A DNA stretch of 64,000 nt. Source: Simiduia agarivorans SA1 = DSM 21679 (lineage in GTDB: Bacteria; Pseudomonadota; Gammaproteobacteria; Pseudomonadales; Cellvibrionaceae). The position numbers were made by a program, and so were the translations under genes. Of the stretch, positions 17,816-26,603 are shown one piece after another. Under the pieces are notes generated by a model that was not told the origin of the DNA, ran no database searches, and was given only the letters and a program-made list of their open reading frames with translations. Position 1 is the stretch's first letter; the number at the start of each line of letters is the position of its first letter. The stretch covers positions 1,598,001 to 1,662,000 of the forward strand of contig NC_018868.3 of NCBI RefSeq assembly GCF_000305785.2, in the 5' to 3' direction.

Positions 17816-19834
17816 TTACAACAGCGGGGCAATCACCAGACTTACAATGGCCATGACGTTAATCAGAATGTTCATGGCAGGACCCGACGTATCCTTGAAC
17901 GGGTCACCCACGGTATCGCCCACCACGGCGGCTTTATGCACCGGGCTGCCCTTGCCACCGAGATTGCCCTTTTCCACGTACTTTTTGGCGTTATCCCACG
18001 CGCCACCGGCATTGGCCATAGTGAGCGCCAGCAACACACAGGAAATCAGTGCACCACCCAGCATACCACCCAGCACCTCTGGTCCCAGGCCAAAGCCTAC
18101 TACCACCGGTGACGCCACCGCCAGCACGCCCGGCAGAATCATCCGGCGCAGGGCCGCCTGGGTGGCAATATCCACACAGCGTTCGCTGTCGGGCTTGGCA
18201 GTGCCCTCCATCAAACCGGGAATCTCCTTAAACTGGCGCCGGATTTCCTTGATCATGTCGAACGCCGCATCGCCCACTGCCCGCATGGTGATCGCCGACA
18301 CCAGGAAAGGGAAAATCCCCCCCAGGAACATACCCATGAGCACCTGCGGATCATCGATGCGCAATGCAAATCCATCTACATGGCGCTCTACGGTCTGAAT
18401 AAAGGCGGCGATGATGGCCAACGCAGCCAGACCTGCAGCACCAATGGCAAAGCCCTTACCGATGGCGGCAGTGGTGTTGCCCACCTCGTCCAGGCCATCG
18501 GTAATAGCGCGGGTTTCAGGCCCCAGTTCCGCCATCTCCGCAATGCCACCCGCGTTATCTGCCACCGGCCCGTAGGCGTCGATGGCCATGGTGATACCCA
18601 CGGTTGCCAGCATACCGACGGCGGCAATACCCACGCCATAGACACCGGCGCCTTCGGGCAGAATACCGGCCGAGGTATAAATAATGCCGGCAATTACCAG
18701 CACCGGTATCACCACCGATTCCATACCTGTGGCCAGACCACTGATCATCACCGTAGCCGGGCCGGTTTCTCCGCCTTCGGCAATCAACCGCACCGGCTTA
18801 CCGCCTGTGTAGTACTCCGTAACCAGGCCGATGAAAATGCCGCCCACGGCGCCGCACACCACACACCACCACACTGCCATGCTGATACCCTGCCAGTTCA
18901 GCAGGGCCCAGGCCGCGACAATGAAAATCAGGGTGGCGCCGATAGTGCCGGTGCGTAACGCCCGCGCGGGAGCGGCGGCAGAGGACATGCGCACCACAAT
19001 GATCCCGGCAATGGAACACAGTAAGCCCACACTGGCCAACGCCAGTGGCGCGAACATCAGGGCCTCCCGCGACCCCGCCAGCTCACTGACCTGGGTCAGT
19101 GCCAGGGTGGCGGCTATGGCAATGGTCGCGATCATCGAACCACAATAGGATTCAAAAATGTCGGACCCCATGCCGGCCACGTCACCCACGTTATCGCCCA
19201 CGTTGTCGGCAATGACGCCGGGGTTGCGGGGATCGTCTTCGGGGATACCCGCTTCCACCTTGCCCACCAGATCCGCGCCCACATCGGCACTTTTAGTGAA
19301 GATGCCGCCACCCACGCGCGAGAACAGGGCGACCGTAGATGCGCCCATACCAAACCCGTGGATCGCCTCTGCGTGTTGCGGATCGTTACCAAACAGCAGG
19401 TATAAGGTACCCAGGCCCAGCAACCCCATGGACGCGACTGCCAGCCCCATGACAGAGCCACCGTAAAACGCCACACTCAGGGCATCGGCAGCGCCGGTAT
19501 TATTGGCTGCCACCGTAGTACGTACGTTTGCGCGGGTGGCGGTATACATGCCAATGTAGCCGGCAATGGCCGAACAGAAGGCCCCCACCACAAACGCCAA
19601 AGGTGTGCGCCAGCCACCGAACCCCCAGGCCAGCAACACGGTAACCACTAACAGAAACACCCCCAGAATGGTGTATTCACGGCGCATGAACACCATGGCA
19701 CCGCTGTGAATCAGGCCGGCAATTTCTGCCACTTTGCCCTCACCGGCTGGGAAAGAAATGATGATGCGGTAAATAATGAAAGCAGCCACAAGCCCGATCA
19801 GGCCCAAAGCTGGCGGTAACAACAGTAGATCCAT
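17816..19834 (-). CDS. hppA: Membrane-bound ion-translocating pyrophosphatase (K+-dependent type)
   Basis: 672 residues, about 16 membrane helices. The pyrophosphate-binding motifs are all present: [50 protein letters not shown], and near the C-terminus [14 protein letters not shown] and [17 protein letters not shown]. The K+-site segment reads [11 protein letters not shown]; Ala at this position marks the K+-dependent subgroup, while K+-independent enzymes have Lys. Helix 6 has DIFESY, with Glu in the position used by Na+-pumping members, so Na+ transport is possible. It hydrolyses PPi to export H+ or Na+ across the inner membrane. SD is GAGGG. The soluble PPase gene is divergent 283 bases away. 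Confidence 0.95.
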   Translation of the reverse strand: MDLLLLPPALGLIGLVAAFIIYRIIISFPAGEGKVAEIAGLIHSGAMVFMRREYTILGVFLLVVTVLLAWGFGGWRTPLAFVVGAFCSAIAGYIGMYTATRANVRTTVAANNTGAADALSVAFYGGSVMGLAVASMGLLGLGTLYLLFGNDPQHAEAIHGFGMGASTVALFSRVGGGIFTKSADVGADLVGKVEAGIPEDDPRNPGVIADNVGDNVGDVAGMGSDIFESYCGSMIATIAIAATLALTQVSELAGSREALMFAPLALASVGLLCSIAGIIVVRMSSAAAPARALRTGTIGATLIFIVAAWALLNWQGISMAVWWCVVCGAVGGIFIGLVTEYYTGGKPVRLIAEGGETGPATVMISGLATGMESVVIPVLVIAGIIYTSAGILPEGAGVYGVGIAAVGMLATVGITMAIDAYGPVADNAGGIAEMAELGPETRAITDGLDEVGNTTAAIGKGFAIGAAGLAALAIIAAFIQTVERHVDGFALRIDDPQVLMGMFLGGIFPFLVSAITMRAVGDAAFDMIKEIRRQFKEIPGLMEGTAKPDSERCVDIATQAALRRMILPGVLAVASPVVVGFGLGPEVLGGMLGGALISCVLLALTMANAGGAWDNAKKYVEKGNLGGKGSPVHKAAVVGDTVGDPFKDTSGPAMNILINVMAIVSLVIAPLL

Positions 19835-20050
19835 GGTAAACCCTCGTCATTGTTATTGTCGGGGCCACACCTGAGTACTTCGCACCACACCCATCAATCA
19901 GCAAACGCTGTACTTCCTCTATGTAGGTGGCCGATTGATGGGGTACACCGGATTGCTCTCAGTAACTCGGCCACTAAGCCCATAGTAGGCCAGGGTTGGG
20001 GTCGCCGGCAAATCATCCTGCTTTTGACCGATTTAGACCATTGTCTGGCT

Positions 20051-20079
20051 CTGACAGTACCGGAACCCTGTGGTAGAAT
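20051..20079 (+). promoter_or_regulatory. Sigma-70 promoter of ppa
   Basis: CTGACA (-35, 20051-20056), a 17-base spacer and TAGAAT (-10, 20074-20079). The start of transcription would be near 20086, leaving a leader of about 30 bases before the ppa ATG. Confidence 0.65.
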
Positions 20080-20117
20080 CCCCGCCCCGAATTTGTAACC
20101 CTCCACGGACACACACT

Positions 20118-20666
20118 ATGAGCCTGCATCTGGTACCTTCCGGCAAGAGCCTGCCTGACGATATCAACGTCATCATTGAAATCCCGCTCAATGGCGACCC
20201 GATCAAATACGAAGTGGACAAAGACTCCGGTGCGATCTTTGTGGATCGCATGCTGGGCACTGCCATGCACTACCCCTGCAACTACGGCTACGTGCCCCAC
20301 ACCCTGTGTGGCGATGGCGACCCGGCCGACGTGCTGGTGATTATGCCGCTGGCACTGATTCCCGGTTCGGTGGTGCGCTGTCGTCCCATTGGCGTGCTGA
20401 AGATGACCGACGAAAGTGGTGAAGACGCCAAAATCGTTGCTGTACCGCACGACAAAATCACGCCGCTGTACGCCAACGTTGAGTCAGTGCGCGACCTGCC
20501 CGAAATCACTCTGAACCAGATTGCTCACTTCTTTGAACACTACAAAGATCTGGAAAAAGGTAAGTGGGTGAAAATTGAAGGCTGGGAAGGCCCTGACGCC
20601 GCCAAAAAAGAACTCGAAGAAGCCAAGGCCCGCTACGACGCGGAGCCGGAAAAACCCCGCTTCTGA
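20118..20666 (+). CDS. ppa: Inorganic pyrophosphatase, soluble family I
   Basis: 182 residues from the ATG of [10 protein letters not shown]. The upstream in-frame start would fall inside the promoter region. The active-site signatures are visible: [49 protein letters not shown] (the DGDPxDVLV metal-binding loop), and [12 protein letters not shown]. It hydrolyses PPi to two phosphates in the cytoplasm and pulls biosynthetic reactions forward. Its coexistence with a membrane PPase and a PPi-PFK means cytoplasmic PPi is contested by three enzymes here. Confidence 0.97.
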   Translation: MSLHLVPSGKSLPDDINVIIEIPLNGDPIKYEVDKDSGAIFVDRMLGTAMHYPCNYGYVPHTLCGDGDPADVLVIMPLALIPGSVVRCRPIGVLKMTDESGEDAKIVAVPHDKITPLYANVESVRDLPEITLNQIAHFFEHYKDLEKGKWVKIEGWEGPDAAKKELEEAKARYDAEPEKPRF

Positions 20667-20673
20667 GTTATCA

Positions 20674-20713
20674 GCCCACAAAAAAAGCCCCTTCAGGGGC
20701 TTTTTTTGTGGGC
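20674..20713. terminator. Bidirectional terminator after ppa
   Basis: An extended perfect inverted repeat: outer GCCCAC/GTGGGC, A7/T7 tracts, and inner AGCCCC/GGGGCT with loop TTCA (20692-20695). It serves ppa (plus) and the frameshifted minus-strand gene that ends at 20747. Confidence 0.92.
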
Positions 20714-20746
20714 AATCATAGGGCACACCTTTGCCGGTGATTTTGA

Positions 20747-21447
20747 TTAATCCGCCAGCGATAGGCCGCTGGTATCCGGTGCCGGGGGCGCCGGTGGGCG
20801 CTTGATCTCTCCCAGATCACTGCCGGCAGGGGCCAGATCCACTTCCAGATCGGCAACCGCGGGCGGCGCCTCTTGCGCTCGGTAGGCCGCTTCAATGATG
20901 TCGGCACCAACTTCCGCCAGATCAAATTCAACGTCCGGTACCGCCAACGGTTGCGAGCGCTCGATCTCCGATTCATCAAGTAACCGCTCGCCCACCGGTC
21001 TCAGGTCTGCATTCAGTGGCGCCACGGCAATCGCTTCGGGTCGGGCCGATGCACGCTCAGCGTCAGACAAGAGATTACCTTCCATCGGCGCGAGACTTAA
21101 TCCGGCTTGTGCTTGCGTTTGTGCTGGCACTGGCTGGGGCTGTTGTTCGGCGGGTGCCGGGCGGGGTTTAGGGGTGGGTTTGGGACGCGCCACCGGTGCA
21201 TTCAGGGTGCCGGCGGGCCTGACTTCCACCAGCGCGCCGGCCTGCAGCAGCACTTTTTTGATTTTTCGGCGGCCTCTGCATCCACATTCTTTTTCAGAGG
21301 AACAGGCGTGCCGGCAAACAGAGGCTCAATTTGCTCAGGTGTGCGCTTGAACAATGCAGCCATACGCTGTTTGACCTGCGGCAATTGGTGTCCAGGGGCA
21401 ATATCACCCCGGAAAACGATATCAAACACCCCGAATTCCTCTCGCAT
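20747..21447 (-). CDS. Conserved hypothetical protein split by a -1 frameshift
   Basis: The reading frame opens at ATG 21447 (AAGGAG at good spacing) with MREEFGVFDIVFRGDIAPGHQLPQVKQRMAALFKRTPEQIEPLFAGTPVPLKKNVDAEAAEK. In that frame it ends 16 codons later in a cysteine-rich nonsense tail (stop at 21202). A -1 shift at 21253-21259 continues with VLLQAGALVEV and about 150 further residues, rich in Pro/Ala and containing three related acidic VDLAPAG/FDLAEVGADI-type motifs. The N-terminal part resembles a domain common in gammaproteobacterial hypotheticals, where AEKYKAVLEKAGA follows, so the two frames belong to one gene. Function unknown. The shift could be programmed, a mutation or a sequencing error; see findings. 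Confidence 0.75.
21253..21259 (-). other. Candidate -1 slippery heptamer (A AAA AAG)
   Basis: On the minus strand the codons are tcA AAA AAG tgc, the same heptamer and phase as in E. coli dnaX. Upstream, AGAGG lies 13 bases before it, as a possible internal Shine-Dalgarno. Downstream, a 7-bp all-GC stem (GCCGGCG/CGCCGGC) begins 11 bases after it. The -1 product rejoins the family reading frame without changing its length. Confidence 0.4.
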
Positions 21448-21664
21448 AAAACTCCTTACAGTGTTGCCGATTGTAAGCCCCTGCACAAGCCATGTAAGCC
21501 TTGGCTGACAGCTATTGCCACTTTCACCCACTGGAGGCTGTCCAGCGCTCCGATACACTGTGAAACATAAACACAATCAGGGTGCAGACAGGAATCTGGC
21601 ACCCCCGATTCCGGCACAGAAGGCAACATCCAACGTGCCGGAGGGCTAAATCAGGGACTACACC

Positions 21665-21883
21665 ATGAGCCAGCCGCTCTTTTCCAGCGAGCAGTCGTTG
21701 GACAATCAACTCAGCCAGACCTCCATCAGCGACGAAATCCGCCGACTGGAGCAACGCATCCACCGGATGCAACTGACACCGGATCAGGATACCGCGTCCA
21801 TCGTGGCCTTGAGCCGTCAATTGCGTGAACGCCTTATGGTACTCAACTGGAGCCGTGGTCACCGGAATGACCAGGAAGTGTGA
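21665..21883 (+). CDS. Small hypothetical protein, 72 residues
   Basis: MSQPLFSSEQSLDNQLSQTSISDEIRRLEQRIHRMQLTPDQDTASIVALSRQL and onward. Highly polar, mostly helical and probably a short coiled coil in the middle; no signal peptide or cysteines. An AGGGA lies upstream of the ATG. It lies 95 bases before the retropepsin-like protease gene on the same strand and may be the first gene of that operon. I do not recognise the family; codon usage and the clean start suggest it is real. Confidence 0.55.
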   Translation: MSQPLFSSEQSLDNQLSQTSISDEIRRLEQRIHRMQLTPDQDTASIVALSRQLRERLMVLNWSRGHRNDQEV

Positions 21884-21978
21884 ACTGCATCGCAGCTCGC
21901 TTGCAGTGCCCCCACCAACGTTTATAATCTTGCGCTTCTGAGGCTCTGGCCTCTCCCGAATCTGATGAAGAGGCGCTT

Positions 21979-22644
21979 GTGTCACGCTGGCAGTTGCTTG
22001 TAATTCTTCCCCTCACGCTTTCCGGTTGTCAGCTGTTTCAAGCGCCGCAGCCACCACTGGCCGCAGAGCCGGCGCTGGAATGCCCGGCACCGCCCGAGCC
22101 TCAAGCCTGCCCCGAGCCCGTAGAAATCATCCGCGAATGTCCAGCACCTGAACCCTTGGTGGTTGCCGAAGTGAAACCCGCGCCGGCGCCGAAGGTGGCA
22201 CCTGCGCCAATACCCACCCGCATGGGCGACAAGCAACTATTGATCATCGGTGCGGCCGAACAGGTATTGCTCGACCCGCCCGGCATTGTGGTCAACGCCC
22301 GGATTGATACCGGCGCTGAAACGTCTTCCCTGCACGCCAACAACATTATCGGCTTCGAACGCGAAGGCGAACGCTGGGTGAGATTCGATCTGATTCTCGA
22401 AGGCGATGCGGAACCCATTACCATTGAGCGCCCCCTCTCACGCAAAGTCCGGATCAAGCGCCAGGATGCCGAATCCGATCGTCGGCGCGTGGTCGAGATG
22501 CGCGTGCGTATCGGCGACATTGACGAAGAAATCGAGTTTACGCTGTCCGATCGCTCTGATTTTGTTTACCCCATGTTAATCGGCCGTAATTTTCTTACCG
22601 ATAATGCCGTGGTCGACGTCGCCCGCAAATTCAGCATCCGCTGA
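21979..22644 (+). CDS. Retropepsin-like aspartic protease lipoprotein (Zn_protease/RimB-like family)
   Basis: 221 residues from a GTG with GAAGAGG upstream. A lipoprotein signal (LLVILPLTLSGC) places it in the envelope. A Pro/Cys-rich linker (about 20-80) precedes the conserved domain of the family long labelled ATP-dependent zinc protease, in fact retropepsin-like: VVNARIDTGAETSSLHANNI (the catalytic DTGAxTSS), RKVRIKR, RRVVEMRVRIGD, and YPMLIGRNFLTDNAVVDVARKF. It heads a tightly spaced operon with a 7TM inactive transglutaminase and a RimK-type ATP-grasp ligase. This association has been noted in surveys of amidoligase gene clusters; one enzyme may add and another remove amino acids on a peptide. 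Confidence 0.88.
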   Translation: MSRWQLLVILPLTLSGCQLFQAPQPPLAAEPALECPAPPEPQACPEPVEIIRECPAPEPLVVAEVKPAPAPKVAPAPIPTRMGDKQLLIIGAAEQVLLDPPGIVVNARIDTGAETSSLHANNIIGFEREGERWVRFDLILEGDAEPITIERPLSRKVRIKRQDAESDRRRVVEMRVRIGDIDEEIEFTLSDRSDFVYPMLIGRNFLTDNAVVDVARKFSIR

Positions 22645-22667
22645 CCCCGCCCTATTTCAGGAGCACT

Positions 22668-24212
22668 ATGAAAGCTCGAATTCAGCTCTATGTTGTGGCC
22701 GCCCTGCTCGCGTTGCTGGGCCTGGCCGCAGTGTCTTACAAATACTGGGTGCTCGGCTTCCCTCTGTTACCCGGGGAATCCCGCAACGTCTGGACGCTGC
22801 AATCCAAAATCAGTTTTGAGCCCACGGGCGAACCCATGGAGATTACCCTGGCGCTGCCCCAGGCCGGCTCCAATGGCGTAATCGTGGACGAAAATTTTTC
22901 CTCTTCGGGGTTCGGGTTCGTTATCAACGAAGAGCAAGGCCAACGCTTTGCGCGCTGGACCCGACGCGATTCGCCCTCGCGCGCGACGGTTAACCTGAAT
23001 TACAAATTACAGGTGGTGGTCAACCAGAACCGGGTCGAACAGCCGCCCGCCCCAACCGAAGAACTCGCGAAACCAAGAACATTCCCCAGCGAACGAGATT
23101 CCCTGCGTCTGGTATTCGAGCAACTCTCCGCTCAATCGGCAACCGATGAAAGCTTCACGCAGCTCATGTTCAAGCGCCTGAACGCCCGCGAAAAATCACA
23201 GGACGTGGCGTTTTTGCTGTCGGTCAACAACGATGATTATCTGGCCGTGGCACACAAGCTGCTAGCCTACCGGGGCGTGTACGCGCAAAATATCAAAGGC
23301 CTGCAACTGCAGGACGGCCGGCGACGCGCCACCTACTCCGAACTGCTGGAGATCTATACCGGCGGACAGTGGATTCAATACAACCCGGAAACCGGTGAAC
23401 GCGGCATTCCCACCGATTTCATGATCTGGCAACGGGGTGGCATTTCCCTCCTCGACGTCATTGGCGGTCGCAATTCCAGTGTGGAATTTTCCATGGTGGT
23501 CAACACCATGCCCGCCAAGACCGTCGCCATGTTGCAGGATATTTCCAGCCAGGCTGCGCTGATCGACATGAGTATCTACTCGCTGCCGGTGGAACAACAG
23601 GGCGTGTTCAAAACCTTGCTGTTGATTCCGATCGGTGCGTTGGTCGTGGTATTTCTGCGCATCATTGTGGGCATTCCAACCTCCGGCACCTTCATGCCGG
23701 TACTGATTGCGCTGGCACTGGTGGAGACCGGCTTACTCGCGGGCCTGCCCATGTTTTTGCTGGTGGTGTCCGTAGGCCTGTGGATTCGCTATTACCTCAG
23801 CCACCTGAATTTACTCCTGGTGGCGCGCGTCAGCTCGGTGATCATTGTGGTGATCGGTTTGATGGCATTCTTCAGCATTGCCAGTTACAAACTCGGCATC
23901 GATTCAGCCATGAGTGTGACGTTTTTTCCCACCATTATTCTGGCCTGGACGATCGAACGGATGTCCACCCTGTGGGAAGAAGAGGGGCCGCGCGACGTGG
24001 TTAAGCAAGGGGGTGGCAGCCTGCTGGTGGCCGTCATAGCCTATGCATTGATGACCAACACTCTGGCCAAACACCTCACGTTTAACTTCCCTGAACTGAG
24101 CCTGCTGCTGCTGGCATTGATTCTGATTATCGGCCAGTACAATGGCTACCGTCTGAGCGAGCTGTACCGGTTCCGGCATATGGTGTTCACGCAGAGCGGA
24201 AACGCCAAATGA
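22668..24212 (+). CDS. Inactive transglutaminase fused to seven membrane helices
   Basis: 514 residues, with SD AGGAG. An N-terminal signal-anchor (LYVVAALLALLGLAAVSYKYWVLGFPLLPGE) leads to a periplasmic region of about 270 residues. It includes a transglutaminase-like fold (KLLAYRGVYAQNIKGLQL, and YTGGQWIQYNPETGERGIPTDFMIWQRGG) lacking the Cys of the catalytic triad. Then come about seven membrane helices from residue 320 on (LLLIPIGALVVVFLRIIVGIPTSGTFMPVLIALAL to LLLLALILIIGQYNGYRLSELYRF). The family is always found beside the protease and ATP-grasp genes seen here. It probably presents or transports a peptide substrate across the membrane. Its TGA overlaps the next ATG (ATGA). Confidence 0.88.
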   Translation: MKARIQLYVVAALLALLGLAAVSYKYWVLGFPLLPGESRNVWTLQSKISFEPTGEPMEITLALPQAGSNGVIVDENFSSSGFGFVINEEQGQRFARWTRRDSPSRATVNLNYKLQVVVNQNRVEQPPAPTEELAKPRTFPSERDSLRLVFEQLSAQSATDESFTQLMFKRLNAREKSQDVAFLLSVNNDDYLAVAHKLLAYRGVYAQNIKGLQLQDGRRRATYSELLEIYTGGQWIQYNPETGERGIPTDFMIWQRGGISLLDVIGGRNSSVEFSMVVNTMPAKTVAMLQDISSQAALIDMSIYSLPVEQQGVFKTLLLIPIGALVVVFLRIIVGIPTSGTFMPVLIALALVETGLLAGLPMFLLVVSVGLWIRYYLSHLNLLLVARVSSVIIVVIGLMAFFSIASYKLGIDSAMSVTFFPTIILAWTIERMSTLWEEEGPRDVVKQGGGSLLVAVIAYALMTNTLAKHLTFNFPELSLLLLALILIIGQYNGYRLSELYRFRHMVFTQSGNAK

Positions 24213-25198
24213 CCTGGTTTGCCAGCCCGAAAAAATTGCGCGAGGCGGGTGTTCTGGGCATGAACCGCCGCAATGTGGAATGCATTCTGCGCTACAACAA
24301 GCGCAGTCTTTATCCGCTGGTGGACAACAAGCTCAAGACCAAACAGGCAGCCATTGATGCCGGGGTTGCGGTCCCCGAACTGGTGGGCGTAATTGAACAC
24401 CAATTCCAGATTGCCCAGTTGCTCACCACACTGGGCGATCGCAACCAGTTCGTGATTAAACCGGTACAAGGTTCCGGCGGCAAAGGCATTCTGGTGATCG
24501 TCAACCGCGACGGCGACAACTTCATCAAACCGTCGGGACAGCGCGTGGATGTAGCCTACGTCAAACGCCATATCTCCAATATTCTATCGGGCCTGTTCAG
24601 CCTGGGCGGACGCCCCGATTACGCCATGATCGAAGCGCTGATCAATTTTGATGAATCCATGGCCAAATACAGCTATGAAGGCGTGCCCGATGTGCGGGTG
24701 ATTATTTACCGGGGTTATCCGGTCATGGCGATGATCCGCTGTGCGACGCACAGCTCCGACGGCAAAGCCAATTTACACCAGGGTGCGGTGGGCGTAGGCC
24801 TAAACCTGGCCGATGGCCGCGCCATTTGTGCCGTACAAAATGGCAGTCTGATCGACCGCCATCCCGATACGCACGAAGTGTTCACCGAACTGCAGGTGCC
24901 CCATTGGCGCGATATTCTGATGCTCGCCAGCGGTGCCCACGAAATGACAGGGCTTGGCTACCTGGGTGCCGATATCGTGCTGGATAAAATCCACGGCCCC
25001 TTGATTCTGGAGCTGAATGCACGGCCGGGGCTTTCGATTCAGGTTGCCAACCAATGCGGCCTGTTAAACCGCCTGCACGCTATTGACGACGCCATTCTTC
25101 AACAGCAACGCACCATTGAAGAACGCGTGAGTTGGTCGCAGCGCGAGTTTGCCGTAACACAACACCCGGTGCTTCAGGCGGACTCATCGCCTGTGTGA
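24209..25198 (+). CDS. RimK-related ATP-grasp ligase (alpha-L-glutamate ligase-like)
   Basis: 329 residues, starting in the ATGA overlap with the 7TM gene. ATP-grasp landmarks: FVIKPVQGSGGKGILVI (the glycine-rich loop), ALINFDESMAKYSYEGVPDVRVIIYRGYPVMAMIRCA, and the metal-binding LGADIVLDKIHGPLILELNARPGLSIQVAN. It starts MTWFASPKKLREAGVLGMNRRNVECILRYNKRSLYPLVDNKLKTK, typical of the RimK-related group encoded with inactive transglutaminases. It should form amide bonds, adding amino acids (glutamate-like) to a peptide or protein in the cytoplasm. The substrate is unknown. Its last 25 bases overlap the end of convergent cysE. Confidence 0.9.
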   Translation: MTWFASPKKLREAGVLGMNRRNVECILRYNKRSLYPLVDNKLKTKQAAIDAGVAVPELVGVIEHQFQIAQLLTTLGDRNQFVIKPVQGSGGKGILVIVNRDGDNFIKPSGQRVDVAYVKRHISNILSGLFSLGGRPDYAMIEALINFDESMAKYSYEGVPDVRVIIYRGYPVMAMIRCATHSSDGKANLHQGAVGVGLNLADGRAICAVQNGSLIDRHPDTHEVFTELQVPHWRDILMLASGAHEMTGLGYLGADIVLDKIHGPLILELNARPGLSIQVANQCGLLNRLHAIDDAILQQQRTIEERVSWSQREFAVTQHPVLQADSSPV

Positions 25199-25962
25199 TG
25201 GTTCATTTCGCGCGCGGGCGCGGGCGACGCAGGCCGCCCCACCGGCTTCGCCGGTACGCCGGCGACGGTGGTGTGCGCGGGCACCGATGCCAGCACCACA
25301 CTGCCGCCCGCAATTTTCGCGCCCTCGCCCACGGTAATGTTGCCCAACAGCTTGGCCTGTGCACTGATTAATACACCGGGTCCGATCTTCGGGTGGCGAT
25401 CGCCTTTGCTGTAACCGCTGCCACCCAGCGTCACCCCATGCAGCATGGACACGTCATCCCCAACCACGGCAGTCTCGCCAATAACAATGCCGGTGGCATG
25501 ATCCATGAGGATGCCGGCGCCCAACCGGGCGGCCGGGTGAATATCCACATCAAAGGTCTGGGCAATCTGATTCTGGAAAAAGAGCGCCATCGCTTTGCGG
25601 CCCTGTTGCCACAGCCAATGCGCTGCCCGGTAACACTGCAACGCCTGAAACCCTTTAAAAAACAACAAAGGCATTGTGTAGTGATGACATGCCGGGTCCC
25701 GCTCGATACACGCCAACACGTCGCGCACGCACGCATCCACCAGTGCCGGCGAAGCCTCATAGGCCTCGGTAAATAACTGACGCAACAACAAAGACGGCAA
25801 GTCCGCCGAGTGGAGTTTTTCCGCCAGGGTATAACTGAGCGCGCCCGAGAGCGCCGGATGCGCTAACACGCTGGCATGATAGAAGCTCGCAAGGGCCGGC
25901 TCCGCCCGGCAAAAAACGCGTGCCTCCTCCTGCATTTTTGCCCATACGGCCGAGTTATCCAT
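25174..25962 (-). CDS. cysE: Serine O-acetyltransferase
   Basis: 262 residues. An N-terminal helical CysE domain (ARVFCRAEPALASFYHASVLAHPAL) precedes the left-handed beta-helix of hexapeptide repeats (VDIHPAARLGAGILMDHATGIVIGETAVVGDDVSMLHGVTLGGSG), with the catalytic DHATG and HGVTLGG. It makes O-acetylserine from serine and acetyl-CoA, the first step of cysteine synthesis. The C-terminus lacks a final Ile, so interaction with cysteine synthase is uncertain. Its ATG overlaps the last 8 bases of the HAD phosphatase gene on the same strand, giving an M15 peptidase-HAD-cysE operon. Confidence 0.94.
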   Translation of the reverse strand: MDNSAVWAKMQEEARVFCRAEPALASFYHASVLAHPALSGALSYTLAEKLHSADLPSLLLRQLFTEAYEASPALVDACVRDVLACIERDPACHHYTMPLLFFKGFQALQCYRAAHWLWQQGRKAMALFFQNQIAQTFDVDIHPAARLGAGILMDHATGIVIGETAVVGDDVSMLHGVTLGGSGYSKGDRHPKIGPGVLISAQAKLLGNITVGEGAKIAGGSVVLASVPAHTTVAGVPAKPVGRPASPAPAREMNHHTGDESA

Positions 25963-26603
25963 CCAGTACTCCGCGGCTTTTTAACAATGAAGGTAGCTCC
26001 GCCATGTGGGCAAAGGGTGTGACGTCACCCTGCATTTGCGCCATGACTTCACCACCGTACCAGAATACCGGCATCCCCGCCGCCACCCCGGCCTGCACCC
26101 CCGTGTGGGTATCTTCCACCACCACACATTGGTCCGGCGTGAACCCCCATCTCTCTCGCCGCGAGCAGAAACACATCGGGCGCAGGTTTCGGCTTGTCGA
26201 CCTGGGTGACACTGAAACGAACAGGCTGAAATGCTGCCTCAATACCCGAGGCCGATAGGGTGACAGCCATTTTTTCATGATCGCCTGAGGAAGCGACGCA
26301 AAAGGGCCGGCCGGCCGCGCGCAATGTGGCCAATACTGCCATGACCCCGGGCACAGGCTGTACCTGCCGCAAGGCCTGTAATGTTTCCGTCTGTAATTGC
26401 TGCCAGCATGCGTGCGCTTGTTCCGCGCTCATCCAACGCTGCATGTGCTGGACACAACCGGCGGCCGAACGGCCTTTGAATTGCGCCATTACCGCCTGTT
26501 CATCAAGTGGCACACCGTGAAGCCTCAGGTGGCGGGCCAGAATGCGATTGGCCAGGGTTTCACTGTCGACCAGAACACCATCGCAGTCGAAGATAACCAG
26601 CAT
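25955..26603 (-). pseudogene. HAD-family phosphatase (beta-phosphoglucomutase-like), frameshifted
   Basis: The first frame (from ATG 26603) encodes MLVIFDCDGVLVDSETLANRIL (HAD motif I, DxDGVLVDSE), CVASSGDHEKM (motif II) and KPKPAPDVFLLAAREMG (motif III), then drifts into a Gly-rich nonsense tail ending at 26049. The rest of the protein, FTPDQCVVVEDTHTGVQAGVAAGMPVFWYGG (motif IV VVVED), is in the +1 frame and ends at 25955. Removing one G from the five-G run at 26144-26148 (minus-strand G) restores a normal 215-residue enzyme. Its start overlaps the M15 peptidase stop by one base (TAATG). A sequencing error or a recent mutation is the likeliest cause. Confidence 0.8.
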
